Counted from the first letter of the stretch, positions 42,701-51,726 are shown. The stretch: 64,000 nucleotides of DNA from Gammaproteobacteria bacterium (GCA_030425645.1 JAUHZK010000003.1:62001-126000); one strand, 5' to 3'. A program made the numbers and translations. Notes: generated by a model not told the origin, from the sequence alone.

Positions 42701-42920
42701 CCTCATCAACGGGGATCATCGCGTCGAACTCGCCGCGCAGATCTGGCTGATTCCACTCGTCGCGTTGCGGTGTTGGTTTAACGCCTTTAAACACCACCTC
42801 CAACGGCACACCTACTGTTTGGCGAAGTTCGTCTATCGGGGTACCAGCGAAGGCCGCATTCGCTAAGCCCATCACAATCGCCGCCGCCAGCACTTTCAGC
42901 CCGGAGCTTTTATCAAACAT
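39720..42920 (-). CDS. large secreted protein with LamG-like domain, CxxCH heme motif and CTERM-like anchor
   Basis: A 1066-residue exported protein. A signal peptide ends near ANAAFAG. The central part is Asp-rich and carries stretches such as YPWVDRKGANIMFTST that resemble the alpha-subunit-like hydrazine synthase family, but this is a weak impression. A LamG/concanavalin-like domain is near 740-850 (WIHLGIEVDGRELTVYVDGF). One c-type heme motif, CLVCH, is at about 935-939. The end has a Gly-rich motif, a hydrophobic stretch and basic residues (SGGGTVGCWFLICLVATLV then RRR), like GlyGly-CTERM sorting tails processed by rhombosortase. GAGG precedes the ATG. Function unknown. Confidence 0.7.
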   Translation of the reverse strand: MFDKSSGLKVLAAAIVMGLANAAFAGTPIDELRQTVGVPLEVVFKGVKPTPQRDEWNQPDLRGEFDAMIPVDEAYPLPEVPSRLHDVATIRNGRFVRPHIPVSRTSNDGRIGIAQESQSSNVLFFLYTPEKLHAKGVHYTQAQDGSADLMSPKVMHVNFADLVNAEETGLYPSMYAVCDTSYAQLDNEIYGSNEETLHRSPYPVSEDMEAYDLTIWSSDIDKGNDLSTDVDLDKKTLMFTFNVRIFVKNPKTPDAELVGVERVGEPIIVEAPSRPLTLFEPTITGDGRLLVTRTSGTGGSGGGVDSIEPRAWVDANGVTQHTLHDIVYAYNSPDSGFAPCDPRAWTNLKPLSYAHHDPEVRERYGFAKFPLRDFEGVEIAPGQETGIMYPWVDRKGANIMFTSTRRLKVSDELTYATPEDVELLETLNGDETYDASGREQMLYEAGLQAVAPEQRPHLMMPAAHQIPLPLANSNCEEGVLCQETTAREHVSPTRQIGIVGLWTQGKMVQIDGIVNATDLGYRVLDEGHKLIRLYHGQGGVVRVGNGRTNTGQPEWADFDTYRPHNDSVMESLENKFFFTDTMKPAAPYDVVWAVSTGRGTSELVFDDYMDNDALILSEMVASVSTTFGPIAWNRPNTGDRLGWPLRVQNSSTRVGSLNAPYGDVFGDTKNGTRIEPVALGGLYGKGLWLSKGAGVRYSFPVTGLAEAQSKTAAYYGLALDPRVDLSKATEHRLITTPTGSIALQTGDTPSLVFRAPLGVADLKMPLPQIQESQWIHLGIEVDGRELTVYVDGFRYFAKQLDGLGADFMQVSIGDTIVGSPDPLTKGIHGWIDQFKLFSRPVLNPEEACNRSMGSLVRLPAGAGNGGYPDESHELIAVALGESASTRYECKRNYASEGFSFLATVPKKDRVGLKLRNIKPLKYDEPRPDEADNAFCLVCHTQGEHPSETMTVDALLLKNTPMQLDKRRQPLQPYPAAIGHIPHNWLAQNESDVSQRSGSFHAAGEWVWVDELLLSENKDGPAAGSPPVNNPVERSGGGTVGCWFLICLVATLVCRRRLWRGNYRRAG

Positions 42921-43143
42921 CCTCAGTCTTCCTCGCTAGTCAATAGCTAATTGTAATTGTTTATACCCGCTTAACAAACAAACGACAACCTGCGCGGCTG
43001 AGCAGGTAGGCGGAAGAAAACACACTCAAACCAAGCTGAACAGTTTTGGACTATCTACAAATTTCAGCACCAAGGGCGGCATCACAGCAACCCATGGCAT
43101 AATGCGCGCCCAATTCAAAGACAACACGGTTCATTTACCAAGC

Positions 43144-45207
43144 ATGTCCACTCGCAAGATTCTAGTCACCAGCGCCCTGCCTTACGCCAACGGCCCCATT
43201 CACCTAGGCCATTTGGTGGAATACATCCAAACCGACATCTGGACCCGCTTCCAAAAAATGCAGGGCCATGAGTGTTGGTATGTTTGCGCCGACGATGCCC
43301 ACGGCACGCCGATCATGTTGCGCGCTGACAAAGAAGGCATTAGCCCAGAAGCACTGATTGCCAAAACCAGTGAAGAACACCAAGCCGATTTTGCTGATTT
43401 TAATATCGCCTTTGACCACTATCACAGCACGCATTCGGACGAGAACCGCGAGCTGGCTAGCGATATTTATCTAAAGCTAGAAAGTGCCGGACATATCGCT
43501 AAACGCACCATCTCTCAGGCTTTTGACCCTGAGAAACAAATGTTTCTGCCCGACCGCTTTATTAAAGGCGAGTGCCCTAAATGCGGCGCTGCTGACCAAT
43601 ACGGTGACAACTGCGAAGCCTGCGGCGCGACCTACAGCCCAACCGAATTAAAGAATGCGGTATCAGCCGTCTCTGGTGCTACGCCGATCGAAAAAGATTC
43701 CGAGCACTATTTCTTTAAGCTTGGCGACTTTGAAGCTTTCTTAAAAGAGTGGACCACCTCAGGTCATGTGCATGAATCGCTAGAAAACAAACTCGGTGAA
43801 TGGTTTGAGGCTGGCTTACAAGACTGGGATATCAGCCGCGATGCGCCCTACTTCGGCTTCCAAATTCCCGGCAGCGACAACAAATACTTCTATGTATGGT
43901 TAGACGCGCCAGTTGGCTATATGGCCAGCTTTAAAGCCCTATGCGAGAGCGACTTAGGCAAGCAACAAGGCCTGAACTTTGACGAATACTGGGCTGAAGA
44001 TTCTGATGCCGAAGTCGTGCACTTTATCGGCAAAGACATCGTCTACTTCCACGCCCTGTTCTGGCCAGCCATGCTCAAAGGCGCCGGTTTCCGTACGCCA
44101 AGCAAAATTCTCGCGCATGGTTTCTTAACTCTAAACGGCGAGAAAATGAGCAAGTCACGCGGCACCTTTATTAAGGCCCGCACCTGGCTAGACCATATGC
44201 CAGCCGAGCCTCTGCGTTATTACTTCGCCGCCAAACTTAATAACGGTGTTGGTGACCTAGACTTGAACTTGGAAGACTTTGTTGCCCGCGTCAATTCCGA
44301 CCTTGTTGGTAAATACGTCAATATCGCCAGCCGCTGCGCCAACTTCATCACCAAGAAGTTTGACGGCCAGTTAACTGAAATCAACGAAGCCCAGCCGCTA
44401 GTGGCTGAATGCGCCGCCGCTGCGCCGCAAATTGCTGAACTTTACGAGCAGCGAGACTTTGCCCGCGCTGTGCGCGAAATTATGGCGCTGGCCGACAAAG
44501 CCAACCAGTACATCGCCGAACAAGAGCCTTGGGCGCTAGCCAAAGACGAAAGCAAACTGCCGCAGGTGCATGACATTTGCTCAACCGGCGTGCGTTTGTT
44601 CCACATCTTAAGCATCTACCTCAAACCACTGTTGCCAGCACTTGGCGAAAAGGCCGAAGCCTTTTTGAACCTGCCACCACAGCAGTGGAGTGACGTTGGC
44701 CAAGCACTCAGCGGCCATGCCATCAACAAATTCAAACCATTAATGACTCGCGTGCAGTCAGAAGATATTGAGAAAGTATTAGAAGTAGCGGCGGAAGAAG
44801 CCAAAGCTTTTGCGGAGCCAGAAAAGAAAGTGGAAGCCACCAACCCCATCGCTGAAGAAATCGAATTCGACGACTTCGCCAAAATAGACCTACGTCTGGC
44901 CACTATTATTGAAGCCGACCATGTCGAAGGCGCCGACAAGCTATTGCGCCTGCAGTTGGATCTAGGCGATGAAACCGGCGGCGTGAAGAAACAGATTTTC
45001 GCCGGTATCAAAAGTGCCTACGACCCGGAAGACTTGATTGGTAAAACCACGGTTGTGGTCGCCAACCTCAAACCACGCAAGATGCGTTTTGGCATGTCGG
45101 AAGGCATGGTGCTAGCGGCTGGGCCAGGTGGTGAAGAGTTGTGGGTTCTGGAGCCTAGCAGTAATAGCCGTGGGACGGCCCCTTCGGCTGGTAATCGCGT
45201 TAAATAA
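43144..45207 (+). CDS. metG: methionyl-tRNA synthetase
   Basis: Class I aminoacyl-tRNA synthetase, 687 residues. The HIGH-type motif is HLGH (about 20-23) in [17 protein letters not shown], the zinc knuckle is [18 protein letters not shown], and the KMSKS loop is at about 334-338. The C-terminal EMAP-II-like tRNA-binding domain is present ([32 protein letters not shown]). I chose ATG 43144 ([17 protein letters not shown]) as the family start; the frame opens at 43102. Confidence 0.97.
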   Translation: MSTRKILVTSALPYANGPIHLGHLVEYIQTDIWTRFQKMQGHECWYVCADDAHGTPIMLRADKEGISPEALIAKTSEEHQADFADFNIAFDHYHSTHSDENRELASDIYLKLESAGHIAKRTISQAFDPEKQMFLPDRFIKGECPKCGAADQYGDNCEACGATYSPTELKNAVSAVSGATPIEKDSEHYFFKLGDFEAFLKEWTTSGHVHESLENKLGEWFEAGLQDWDISRDAPYFGFQIPGSDNKYFYVWLDAPVGYMASFKALCESDLGKQQGLNFDEYWAEDSDAEVVHFIGKDIVYFHALFWPAMLKGAGFRTPSKILAHGFLTLNGEKMSKSRGTFIKARTWLDHMPAEPLRYYFAAKLNNGVGDLDLNLEDFVARVNSDLVGKYVNIASRCANFITKKFDGQLTEINEAQPLVAECAAAAPQIAELYEQRDFARAVREIMALADKANQYIAEQEPWALAKDESKLPQVHDICSTGVRLFHILSIYLKPLLPALGEKAEAFLNLPPQQWSDVGQALSGHAINKFKPLMTRVQSEDIEKVLEVAAEEAKAFAEPEKKVEATNPIAEEIEFDDFAKIDLRLATIIEADHVEGADKLLRLQLDLGDETGGVKKQIFAGIKSAYDPEDLIGKTTVVVANLKPRKMRFGMSEGMVLAAGPGGEELWVLEPSSNSRGTAPSAGNRVK

Positions 45208-45279
45208 CGGTATTAGACTTTGTTGGTGGCTGTTTCGGCCTTAGACGGCTTTATCCGCTTGCGGTGATTTCATCGCGTT

Positions 45280-45697
45280 GGCCGAGTGTACTTTTCTTTG
45301 CTTCGCCAAAGAAAAGTAACCAAAAGAAAGGCGATCCCACCATGCGGCCCCTTCGGGGTTCCCTGCGCTACTCGCCAAATCGAGCGCCTGCGGAAACTCG
45401 CTTCGCTCAGACAGGCCGCAGGCTCTATCTCGATTTGACTCCGTTGCTCGGCCGCATAGAAGGGCGGAGGTACTGCTAACCAGCTTTCTTCTTTGCGTGA
45501 AGGCTTTCTCCTAAGGCCCCTTTTGCGCAGCTGAGCATCGCAGTGGATTTTGGATTGAGGGAGCGGCTTGTTTGAGCGTTAGCGAGTTCCCGCGACCGCC
45601 AAAATCCGCGAGAAGCGCAAGGAACCCCGAAGGGGCTGCGCAGTTGGCGGTGGCTTTTTTGGTTACTTTTTTCGCCAAGGAAAAAAGTAACTCGGCC
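45280..45697. repeat. 418-bp element with long imperfect terminal inverted repeats
   Basis: The left end reads GGCCGAGTGTACTTTTCTTT and continues through GAAAAGTAACCAAAAGAAAG; the right end, read in reverse complement, gives GGCCGAGTTACTTTTTTCC and then AAAAAGTAACCAAAAAAG. Inside, CCCCTTCGGGGTTCC (left, about 45347) is again matched by GGAACCCCGAAGGGG (right, about 45621). Each end also has its own small palindrome. No protein frame with meaning lies within. It looks like a MITE-type or extragenic palindromic element and fills most of the 557-bp gap after metG. Confidence 0.7.
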
Positions 45698-45764
45698 TCA
45701 CCAACACACTTACCGAAAGCAGGTAGAACCCACTAGGGCCGAAACAAACACTAGCGAGGCTAAA

Positions 45765-46667
45765 TCACGCGGCGCTTAAAAACTCACCCAACTTCCGCGT
45801 AAACCTCCGCGGCGCCTCAAACGGCAAAGCATGCCCACAACCTTGAAAATGCACATTAGTGACTGGCCCCGCCACCACCTCATGCAACTTCAACTGCCCG
45901 GTGGCATCGTACATACGCGACTGATCACCGACAAAATTCCACACCGGCAAATCAACCGGCGCTAATGCGGCGCGAAAATCATATTGCTGCGTGGCGTAAG
46001 CTTTCATGCAGTGCAAATAAACGCGCCAGTTATGGGTTGGCAAGAACTTGGTGGCCAACGCTTCAACTTTCACGGCACGACTGCCCCATCGAAGCCAGCG
46101 CTTATGAGCGGCGACCTCGAAGAAGTCTGAAAACGCCTCGCAGACTCGCTGACGCAAGGCCTTGGGCAAATCAGCAAAGCCAGTATGTGCAGGCAAGGGG
46201 GCAATGACTTCTAACAGTTCATGCAGGTCACCCATCCAGCGTTCATGCTCGGGGCCAAATACGCCCCAAGCCCAATCGGGTTGATTACTGGTACAGGCCG
46301 CCTGATCGATATTCAGATAGCCTTTGATACGCGGATCAGGGTGTTTAGACAGGTATTGCATACTGGCGCAGGCACCCATCGAATAACCTGCTAGATGGCA
46401 GCTTTGAACATCTAAATGATTCAGCAAATCAGCGAGATCTTCGGCAAGCTGAGTCATGATGCAGTCTTTGGAAAACGACTGACTATGTGAGCGCCCAAAA
46501 CCCCGCTGACTTAGTAGCACGAAGCGCTGTTTTCGCGCCAAGGGCAGTACCAATGGCAGCCACAATTCAGAGGCCATGCCAAACCCATGCAACATCACAC
46601 ATAAGGGGCCGCGGCCTACATCGTAGTAGTGCAGCTTGGCACCGTCCCGCGTGATGAAATGGGGCAT
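45765..46667 (-). CDS. alpha/beta hydrolase
   Basis: A 300-residue alpha/beta-hydrolase-fold protein. The oxyanion/HG region is MLHGFGMASELW (about 25-36), the nucleophile elbow is GYSMGA with Ser at about 96, and the catalytic His lies in FQGCGHALPFE. AAGGAGG sits just before the ATG. It is the last gene of a minus-strand unit with an acyl-CoA synthetase and a gamma-glutamylcyclotransferase-like gene, so a thioesterase or esterase role in lipid metabolism is plausible but not shown. Confidence 0.85.
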   Translation of the reverse strand: MPHFITRDGAKLHYYDVGRGPLCVMLHGFGMASELWLPLVLPLARKQRFVLLSQRGFGRSHSQSFSKDCIMTQLAEDLADLLNHLDVQSCHLAGYSMGACASMQYLSKHPDPRIKGYLNIDQAACTSNQPDWAWGVFGPEHERWMGDLHELLEVIAPLPAHTGFADLPKALRQRVCEAFSDFFEVAAHKRWLRWGSRAVKVEALATKFLPTHNWRVYLHCMKAYATQQYDFRAALAPVDLPVWNFVGDQSRMYDATGQLKLHEVVAGPVTNVHFQGCGHALPFEAPRRFTRKLGEFLSAA

Positions 46668-46685
46668 GACGCCTCCTTATTATTT

Positions 46686-47111
46686 TTAAGTGTCTCGGCC
46701 GTATTTACCGGTGCTCGCCACCCGTTGGAGGTAGTCACCGGAACAGATTCTCACTTTGCCATCAACTGGCCAGTTATACCAATAAACGGCCGCTTCGATT
46801 TCGGCACCAGAGGCGGTAGTAACTGTCGCCAATTCCCGCCGGTATTCATAGGGTTCGGCGTGATCGCTACTAATCCCCTCAAAGCGATCCAGCGGCAACC
46901 ATAAGAAATCTGGATGGGTTACTTCAAATAACTCGCCGTGCACGAACTGGTTATCCGTATTAGGTGGCAACACGCCCGGATAGCCACCAATGTCAAACAA
47001 CTGCGCGCGCAATTTAGCCGGGCCGACACGCTTGGCATATTTCGCCATCAAGTCGGCCACGCGGGACTCAAAGTCACCACGTAACAGGCCATAAGCAAAT
47101 AGGTACTGCAT
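46686..47111 (-). CDS. gamma-glutamylcyclotransferase-like (AIG2 family) protein
   Basis: A 141-residue protein with the BtrG/AIG2 fold signature YLFAYGLLRGDFESRV at the N-terminus and YEYRRELATV containing a conserved acidic residue, then AAVYWYN. Members open or transfer gamma-glutamyl groups, but many small bacterial AIG2 proteins have no known substrate. Its ATG overlaps the stop of the acyl-CoA synthetase gene (TAATG). Confidence 0.82.
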   Translation of the reverse strand: MQYLFAYGLLRGDFESRVADLMAKYAKRVGPAKLRAQLFDIGGYPGVLPPNTDNQFVHGELFEVTHPDFLWLPLDRFEGISSDHAEPYEYRRELATVTTASGAEIEAAVYWYNWPVDGKVRICSGDYLQRVASTGKYGRDT

Positions 47112-48883
47112 TAAGCGCTCAAAGCCTGGTACTTGTTTTTTTGCAGGGCATAGACCGGCTCACCACAGGCAACGGGGTCAAAGCCCTGCTTCTTAAGCTC
47201 GACCTTACGGAACTTAAAGGTACCGGTAACTTCTTGCGCCTCACGGAAACGCAGGTACTGCGGCACGGCGTAGCTCGGCAATGCTGCATTGAGGTGAGCA
47301 ATAAAGCCGTCAAAATCAAACTCAGCTAAATCACAAGTTGGGGTAATGGCAGCCATACCGGCACGACCGTCGGCACCCGGCACTTCTACGCCGTAAACAC
47401 AGCCAGTCTCGACTTGCGCCCAGTCGCCTACGGCGCCTTCAACCTCTGTCGTGGCTACGTTCTCGCCCTTCCAGCGGAAGGTATCACCGAGCCGATCAAC
47501 AAAGGCAATATGTTTATAGCCCTGATTACGCACTAGGTCGCCAGTGTTGAAATAGCAGTCACCTTTCTTGAAGACATCGCGCATCAGCTTTGAGTCACTG
47601 GCGGATTTATCGGTATAACCGTCAAATGACATCTTTTCGGTCACTTCGGAGATCAACAAGCCCGTGCCACCCGCCTTCACTTTATTGAGAAAGCCTTTGG
47701 CATTTTTCACTGGCTCGTCAGCGTCGATGTCGTATTCCACCACCGCAAACGAGAGCGGACAGAAACCGGCGGTCCGATCGACATTGAAGGCATTGGTAAA
47801 GGCGATGTTGCTTTCAGAAGCACCATAGAATTCGTTAATGCGCTCAATACCAAAACGCTGCTTAAACTCGTCCCAAATTTCCGGCCGCAAACCATTACCC
47901 ATGCAAACACGAACATTGTGGTCTTGATCATTATTTTTAGCCGGTTGCGCCAGCAAATAGCGGCATAGCTCACCGATGTAACAGAAGGCCGTAGCCTTGT
48001 ACTGTCGAATATCATCCCAGAAACGGCTAGCGCTGAACTTGCGGGCCAGCGCCAAAGTGGCGCCAGCGCCCATCGCCGAACCCCAGCACAAGGTCAGCGC
48101 ATTGTTGTGATACAGCGGCAAAGAGCAGTACATGACATCTTCTGGCTGCATAAACATCGCCGCCTGGCCTAAACCATATTGAGCTCGCATCCAGCGCAAG
48201 TGGCTCATTACCGACGCCTTTGGCAAACCAGTGGTACCAGAGGTAAAGATGTAATAGGCAGGCTGGCCAAGCAAAACCCGTCCTGTGGTTGACGGATTGT
48301 GCACCGGCTGATGAGTCAATTCGCTGTCGAGATCAACCATGCCTTGCGGCAACTCGGCCGTGGCCGATTCGCGCACATATAGGCACTGCCCTGCAAAATG
48401 GTCACCCAAATCTGCGGCCACTTCCAATAAAGGCGCTGCCAGCTCTTCGCCGACAATAATGCGCTTAGGCTTCACCAAGGTTAGGCTGTGCTTAAGCACA
48501 TCACCACGCTGACTGGTGTTAATCATGCTGGCGATAGCGCCAAGCTTGACGATACCTGCCACCGCCATCAGCACCTCGGGGCGGTTCTCCATAAAGATCG
48601 CCACGGCATCACCAGAGCGAATACCCAACTGAGCCAAATAGTGCGCATAGCGGTTACTGGCTTGGTTAAATTCAGCATAAGTGAATGACTGATCCAGATA
48701 CCGTAAGGCAATATTCTGCGGGTTGTCTTGGGCTTGTTTTTCCAACAAGGCGCCAATCGAGTTCTGTTTTTCTTTGCCAAGGGTCAGCGCCTTTAAGGTC
48801 GCCAAACCTGCTTGCGGCGCGTTCGGCGCGGCCTTAATGAAATTTTTGGCAATATCTAACAGGCTTACGGTGTCTTCAGACAT
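47111..48883 (-). CDS. long-chain acyl-CoA synthetase (FadD-like, ANL superfamily)
   Basis: Activates fatty acids to acyl-CoA through an acyl-adenylate. The product of about 590 residues has the AMP-binding P-loop YIFTSGTTGLPKASVMSH, the FYGASESNIAF motif, YFNTGDLV and RLGDTFRWKGENVATTEVEG, which is the FATP/FadD6 subtype of long-chain synthetase. I prefer ATG 48883 (MSEDTVSLLD); an upstream in-frame GTG is at 48895. It is divergent from a TetR regulator that probably controls it. Confidence 0.92.
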   Translation of the reverse strand: MSEDTVSLLDIAKNFIKAAPNAPQAGLATLKALTLGKEKQNSIGALLEKQAQDNPQNIALRYLDQSFTYAEFNQASNRYAHYLAQLGIRSGDAVAIFMENRPEVLMAVAGIVKLGAIASMINTSQRGDVLKHSLTLVKPKRIIVGEELAAPLLEVAADLGDHFAGQCLYVRESATAELPQGMVDLDSELTHQPVHNPSTTGRVLLGQPAYYIFTSGTTGLPKASVMSHLRWMRAQYGLGQAAMFMQPEDVMYCSLPLYHNNALTLCWGSAMGAGATLALARKFSASRFWDDIRQYKATAFCYIGELCRYLLAQPAKNNDQDHNVRVCMGNGLRPEIWDEFKQRFGIERINEFYGASESNIAFTNAFNVDRTAGFCPLSFAVVEYDIDADEPVKNAKGFLNKVKAGGTGLLISEVTEKMSFDGYTDKSASDSKLMRDVFKKGDCYFNTGDLVRNQGYKHIAFVDRLGDTFRWKGENVATTEVEGAVGDWAQVETGCVYGVEVPGADGRAGMAAITPTCDLAEFDFDGFIAHLNAALPSYAVPQYLRFREAQEVTGTFKFRKVELKKQGFDPVACGEPVYALQKNKYQALSA

Positions 48884-48983
48884 ACAACAGCTCACTAACG
48901 TCGGTATTAATTAAATGCGCAGCTATTACAGACAAGACCTCAACCAAAGTAAAGTCAGCATGACGATCAAGGCATATGTAAAA

Positions 48984-48999
48984 GCATACAAATGTATAC
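48984..48999. promoter_or_regulatory. candidate operator between acyl-CoA synthetase and TetR genes
   Basis: Imperfect palindrome GCATAC-AAAT-GTATAC (5 of 6 arm bases match) in the 183-bp divergent intergenic region. TATACT within it resembles a -10 box, so binding here could block transcription. Proposed as the TetR target only from position and symmetry. Confidence 0.35.
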
Positions 49000-49066
49000 T
49001 GGCGATTATAAACTGTGCAGCGCGCTAGGGCTAACCGCATAGTGCTAACACTAAAGAAGAGCTCCC

Positions 49067-49666
49067 ATGGCATACGCAGAAGGTAAACAAAGGCTTATTG
49101 ATGCCGCACTTAAATTAAGTGCGGAGAAACGCAGCTTTGCCAACATCGGCTTACGCGAGTTAGCCCGCGAAGCGCAGTTAAACCCAAACACTTTCTATCG
49201 GCATTTCGAGTCACTCGACGATCTCGGTATTTGCATGATTGAAGATATAGGCGACGTGCTAAGTAGCGCCATGCGCGAAGTGCGGCGACAAAAATTTGAT
49301 CCTCTTAAGGTCAATGAACAGTCTTTGACTCTGTTCTTTGACTTTGTCTTGCAGTACCAAGACTCCTTAGTCGTTGCCGCCTGCGAACGCTACAGCACCT
49401 CACCACCAGTGCGCCAGGCCTTGGAATCCAGGCTCGACAAATTCGCCCAAGAAATCGCCGACGACGTTTCTAAGATGGGCGGGCTACTGGTGCTACCAAG
49501 ACCCGTGATAGGCGAAGTCATGCAGCATATTACCCACCACTGTTTCCGCATTGCGGTTGACTACATCGAGCAACCCGAGCAGCGCGCTGCCATCTTCGAA
49601 GAAACTCGCCGATACATCAGCATGCTATTTCTTGGCGCCATCGCCCTCGAAAACAACAAGCAATAA
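49067..49666 (+). CDS. TetR/AcrR family regulator, FabR-like
   Basis: A 199-residue repressor. The N-terminal HTH is IGLRELAREAQLNPNTFYRHF (about 26-46), followed by a helical ligand-binding domain. The sequence style and length are similar to FabR, which controls fatty acid synthesis in E. coli. It is divergent from a long-chain acyl-CoA synthetase gene, so fatty-acid or acyl-CoA sensing is a reasonable inference. AGAAGAG precedes the ATG. A bidirectional terminator overlaps its stop. Confidence 0.88.
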   Translation: MAYAEGKQRLIDAALKLSAEKRSFANIGLRELAREAQLNPNTFYRHFESLDDLGICMIEDIGDVLSSAMREVRRQKFDPLKVNEQSLTLFFDFVLQYQDSLVVAACERYSTSPPVRQALESRLDKFAQEIADDVSKMGGLLVLPRPVIGEVMQHITHHCFRIAVDYIEQPEQRAAIFEETRRYISMLFLGAIALENNKQ

Positions 49667-49699
49667 AAAAGCCCCAAGGCGAGAACGCCTTGGGGCTTT
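49664..49699 (+). terminator. bidirectional terminator after the TetR gene
   Basis: Eleven-base-pair perfect stem GCCCCAAGGCG / CGCCTTGGGGC with loop AGAA, A-run on the left and TTTG on the right, between convergent genes. Confidence 0.92.
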
Positions 49700-49725
49700 G
49701 TCTGCATCGAGCCGTTAGCTGGCGA

Positions 49726-51312
49726 CTAAGGAACAGGTACCTGACCAACCAAACCCAGCAATTGCTCTAAGGCTGGGTTAATCACGGTATCCATCGCAGC
49801 ATCGTCTAGGCCGATGTCATTGATGCTATCAACCAAGGTTAGCAACAGTGCCGACAAAGGCGCCGTTGCGGGGCTCAACGGACCACTGTTCAACTGTGAC
49901 GACAACTGCTCAACCAAGGTGTTTAGCGTCGGCAACAATGAACCAGCCGGCGCGCCCAACACTGGCGCCAACACTGGGTTTAGGGCGTTAAGTACTGGGC
50001 TTAACAAGCCCGTTAGGCTATCAAGTGGGCTACCACCATCGGAGCTAGCACCACTGCCACCAGCCACAGCACCCAATAGTGGGTTCAAAATGATATCTAG
50101 CGGAGTACCGGTACCACCGGCACTTGGAACACCCGGTAGGCTTGGCAAACCACCAGAGCCTAGCGCATCCGTTAGCGGCCCAAGAATGGCGTCCAATGGA
50201 GTTGAAGGCAATGGCGAACCAGTACCGCCATCACTACCGCCGCCAATGGCATCGTTGATCTGACCAAAGATCAAATGAATAACCTGATTCTCAATCGGAT
50301 CAAGCAGTGGCGCTGCGGCACCATCTAGACCCTGCGCTAGTAGCGGATCAAATAGTGCGTCCAAGCCTGAACCAATGGCACCGGTTACTTGATCAATACC
50401 AGCGCTTACTTGGCCACTAACAATACCTGACTGGCCTGCCGCGTCTTCAATAGCCGTGACCGGCAACACACCCAATAACACATTATTAAGGGCGTTGTTT
50501 AATAAGGCCTCGGCCGCATCACTTGACGCTTCTGGCTGATAAGCAGTTACCGCAGTTACCACGCTATCTAGATCATTAACCGCATCAGAAAGCAGCGCCA
50601 ATACGCCACCAACAACTGGCGCTGTAGTAGCTTCAGCAGGCACTTGTTGCAAGAACTGTGCATAACCGTTGTTGAACTGGTCGACTAAATTACTAACGAA
50701 AGTGCCCACGTCAGTGAGGTCAACGTCGTCGCCGTCACCGCCAGCTGGCAAACCAGGCAGACCAGGCAAACCACCTGCGCCGCCTCCTGAAATCGCGTCT
50801 AACAATGGTGCAATAATCGCGTCCAGTGGTGTACCAGTAGCGAAACCATCGCCACCATCAACAGTGTCGTCGCCAGAGCAGCCAGCACCACCAGCTAGCG
50901 ACATCAACAGGTTAGCTGTATTGGTCGCAAAGCCCGTCGCCGCGCCCTGAATACTCGCAGCCGCGTCTTGAAAGGCCGCAGCTGGATCTCCAGAAGCGGC
51001 CGCCTCTTCAGCAGCCAACGCCACTGAGTCAGCCACGTCTAAGAGGTCGTTAACGACCGCCTGATCAACACAGCTCAACACTGGTTCAAGCGGCGTACCC
51101 GCAGTAGCACCAGCTAAAGCACCAATAACGTCGTTCGACAGTGGCTGCTGCAAAGCGTCTAGTGGGCCTGCCACTTCGCCAGTCTTGGCTGCGCCGTTTG
51201 AACCCGCGGCAGAACCGCCAGCAGAGCCACCAGAACCGCCGCCACAAGCCGCAAGGCCTGCAACGGCAAACGTGGCTACCGCCAACTTAAACTTATTTCC
51301 CCTAATCAACAT
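49726..51312 (-). CDS. repeat-rich lipoprotein with TPLDxILxPLL-type repeats
   Basis: A protein of about 528 residues. The signal FKLAVATFAVAGLAAC ends in a lipobox, then a Gly/Ser-rich linker. The body is low in charge and repeats a short unit with pattern TPLD-x-I-x-x-PLL-x-A plus Gly-rich loops; examples are GTPLDAIIAPLLDAI, STPLDAILGPLTDAL and GTPLDIILNPLLGAV. The N-terminal part is rich in acidic residues. ATG 51312 is preferred (GGAGGG seven bases upstream); the frame opens at 51339. Such proteins are often labelled collagen-like in databases; the function is unknown, likely on the envelope surface. Confidence 0.75.
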   Translation of the reverse strand: MLIRGNKFKLAVATFAVAGLAACGGGSGGSAGGSAAGSNGAAKTGEVAGPLDALQQPLSNDVIGALAGATAGTPLEPVLSCVDQAVVNDLLDVADSVALAAEEAAASGDPAAAFQDAAASIQGAATGFATNTANLLMSLAGGAGCSGDDTVDGGDGFATGTPLDAIIAPLLDAISGGGAGGLPGLPGLPAGGDGDDVDLTDVGTFVSNLVDQFNNGYAQFLQQVPAEATTAPVVGGVLALLSDAVNDLDSVVTAVTAYQPEASSDAAEALLNNALNNVLLGVLPVTAIEDAAGQSGIVSGQVSAGIDQVTGAIGSGLDALFDPLLAQGLDGAAAPLLDPIENQVIHLIFGQINDAIGGGSDGGTGSPLPSTPLDAILGPLTDALGSGGLPSLPGVPSAGGTGTPLDIILNPLLGAVAGGSGASSDGGSPLDSLTGLLSPVLNALNPVLAPVLGAPAGSLLPTLNTLVEQLSSQLNSGPLSPATAPLSALLLTLVDSINDIGLDDAAMDTVINPALEQLLGLVGQVPVP

Positions 51313-51726
51313 TTGCCGCCCTCCAAAGAATATAGGCATTTAATGTATTTTCGCTGCGCCGCTTAAGCCCCCTATGGAATCAAACCACCCGCTGCAAAAA
51401 CTAATTCAGAATGAATTCGAGTTCGCACTATATGGAAAATGATTTTTCGTTCAACTTTCATTCGTTTAAATTCAGACAAAAGGCACCTAACGTTCGATAG
51501 GCGGCTGTTTTGCATAAAGTTGCTAATATCCAACAGCTGTTCAGTGGGCAAAATAAAGATACGAATCGCGCTAGGCGAGCAATTAAGCAAAGCTGGCAAA
51601 GCAGATTGACCATCGCGACAGAGATACCCTACGCCCCACCGCAATTGCGCATTGCAACAATATCGGTAAACTGCACAACCAAGTCATCTAGACCCAACGT
51701 AATGACATCAGACAGAGGATCCGTCG
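51313..51726. other. 414-bp divergent intergenic region, no gene seen
   Basis: AT-rich stretches at about 51430-51480 and scattered short palindromes are visible, but no coding frame with family similarity. It must hold the promoters for the repeat-rich lipoprotein (left) and fadI (right). AGAGGA about 8 bases before 51727 is the fadI ribosome binding site. Confidence 0.4.

Noticed and set aside
45343-45479. An open frame of about 70 codons inside the inverted-repeat element
   Set aside because: It is made of repeat sequence and has no family similarity or ribosome site.
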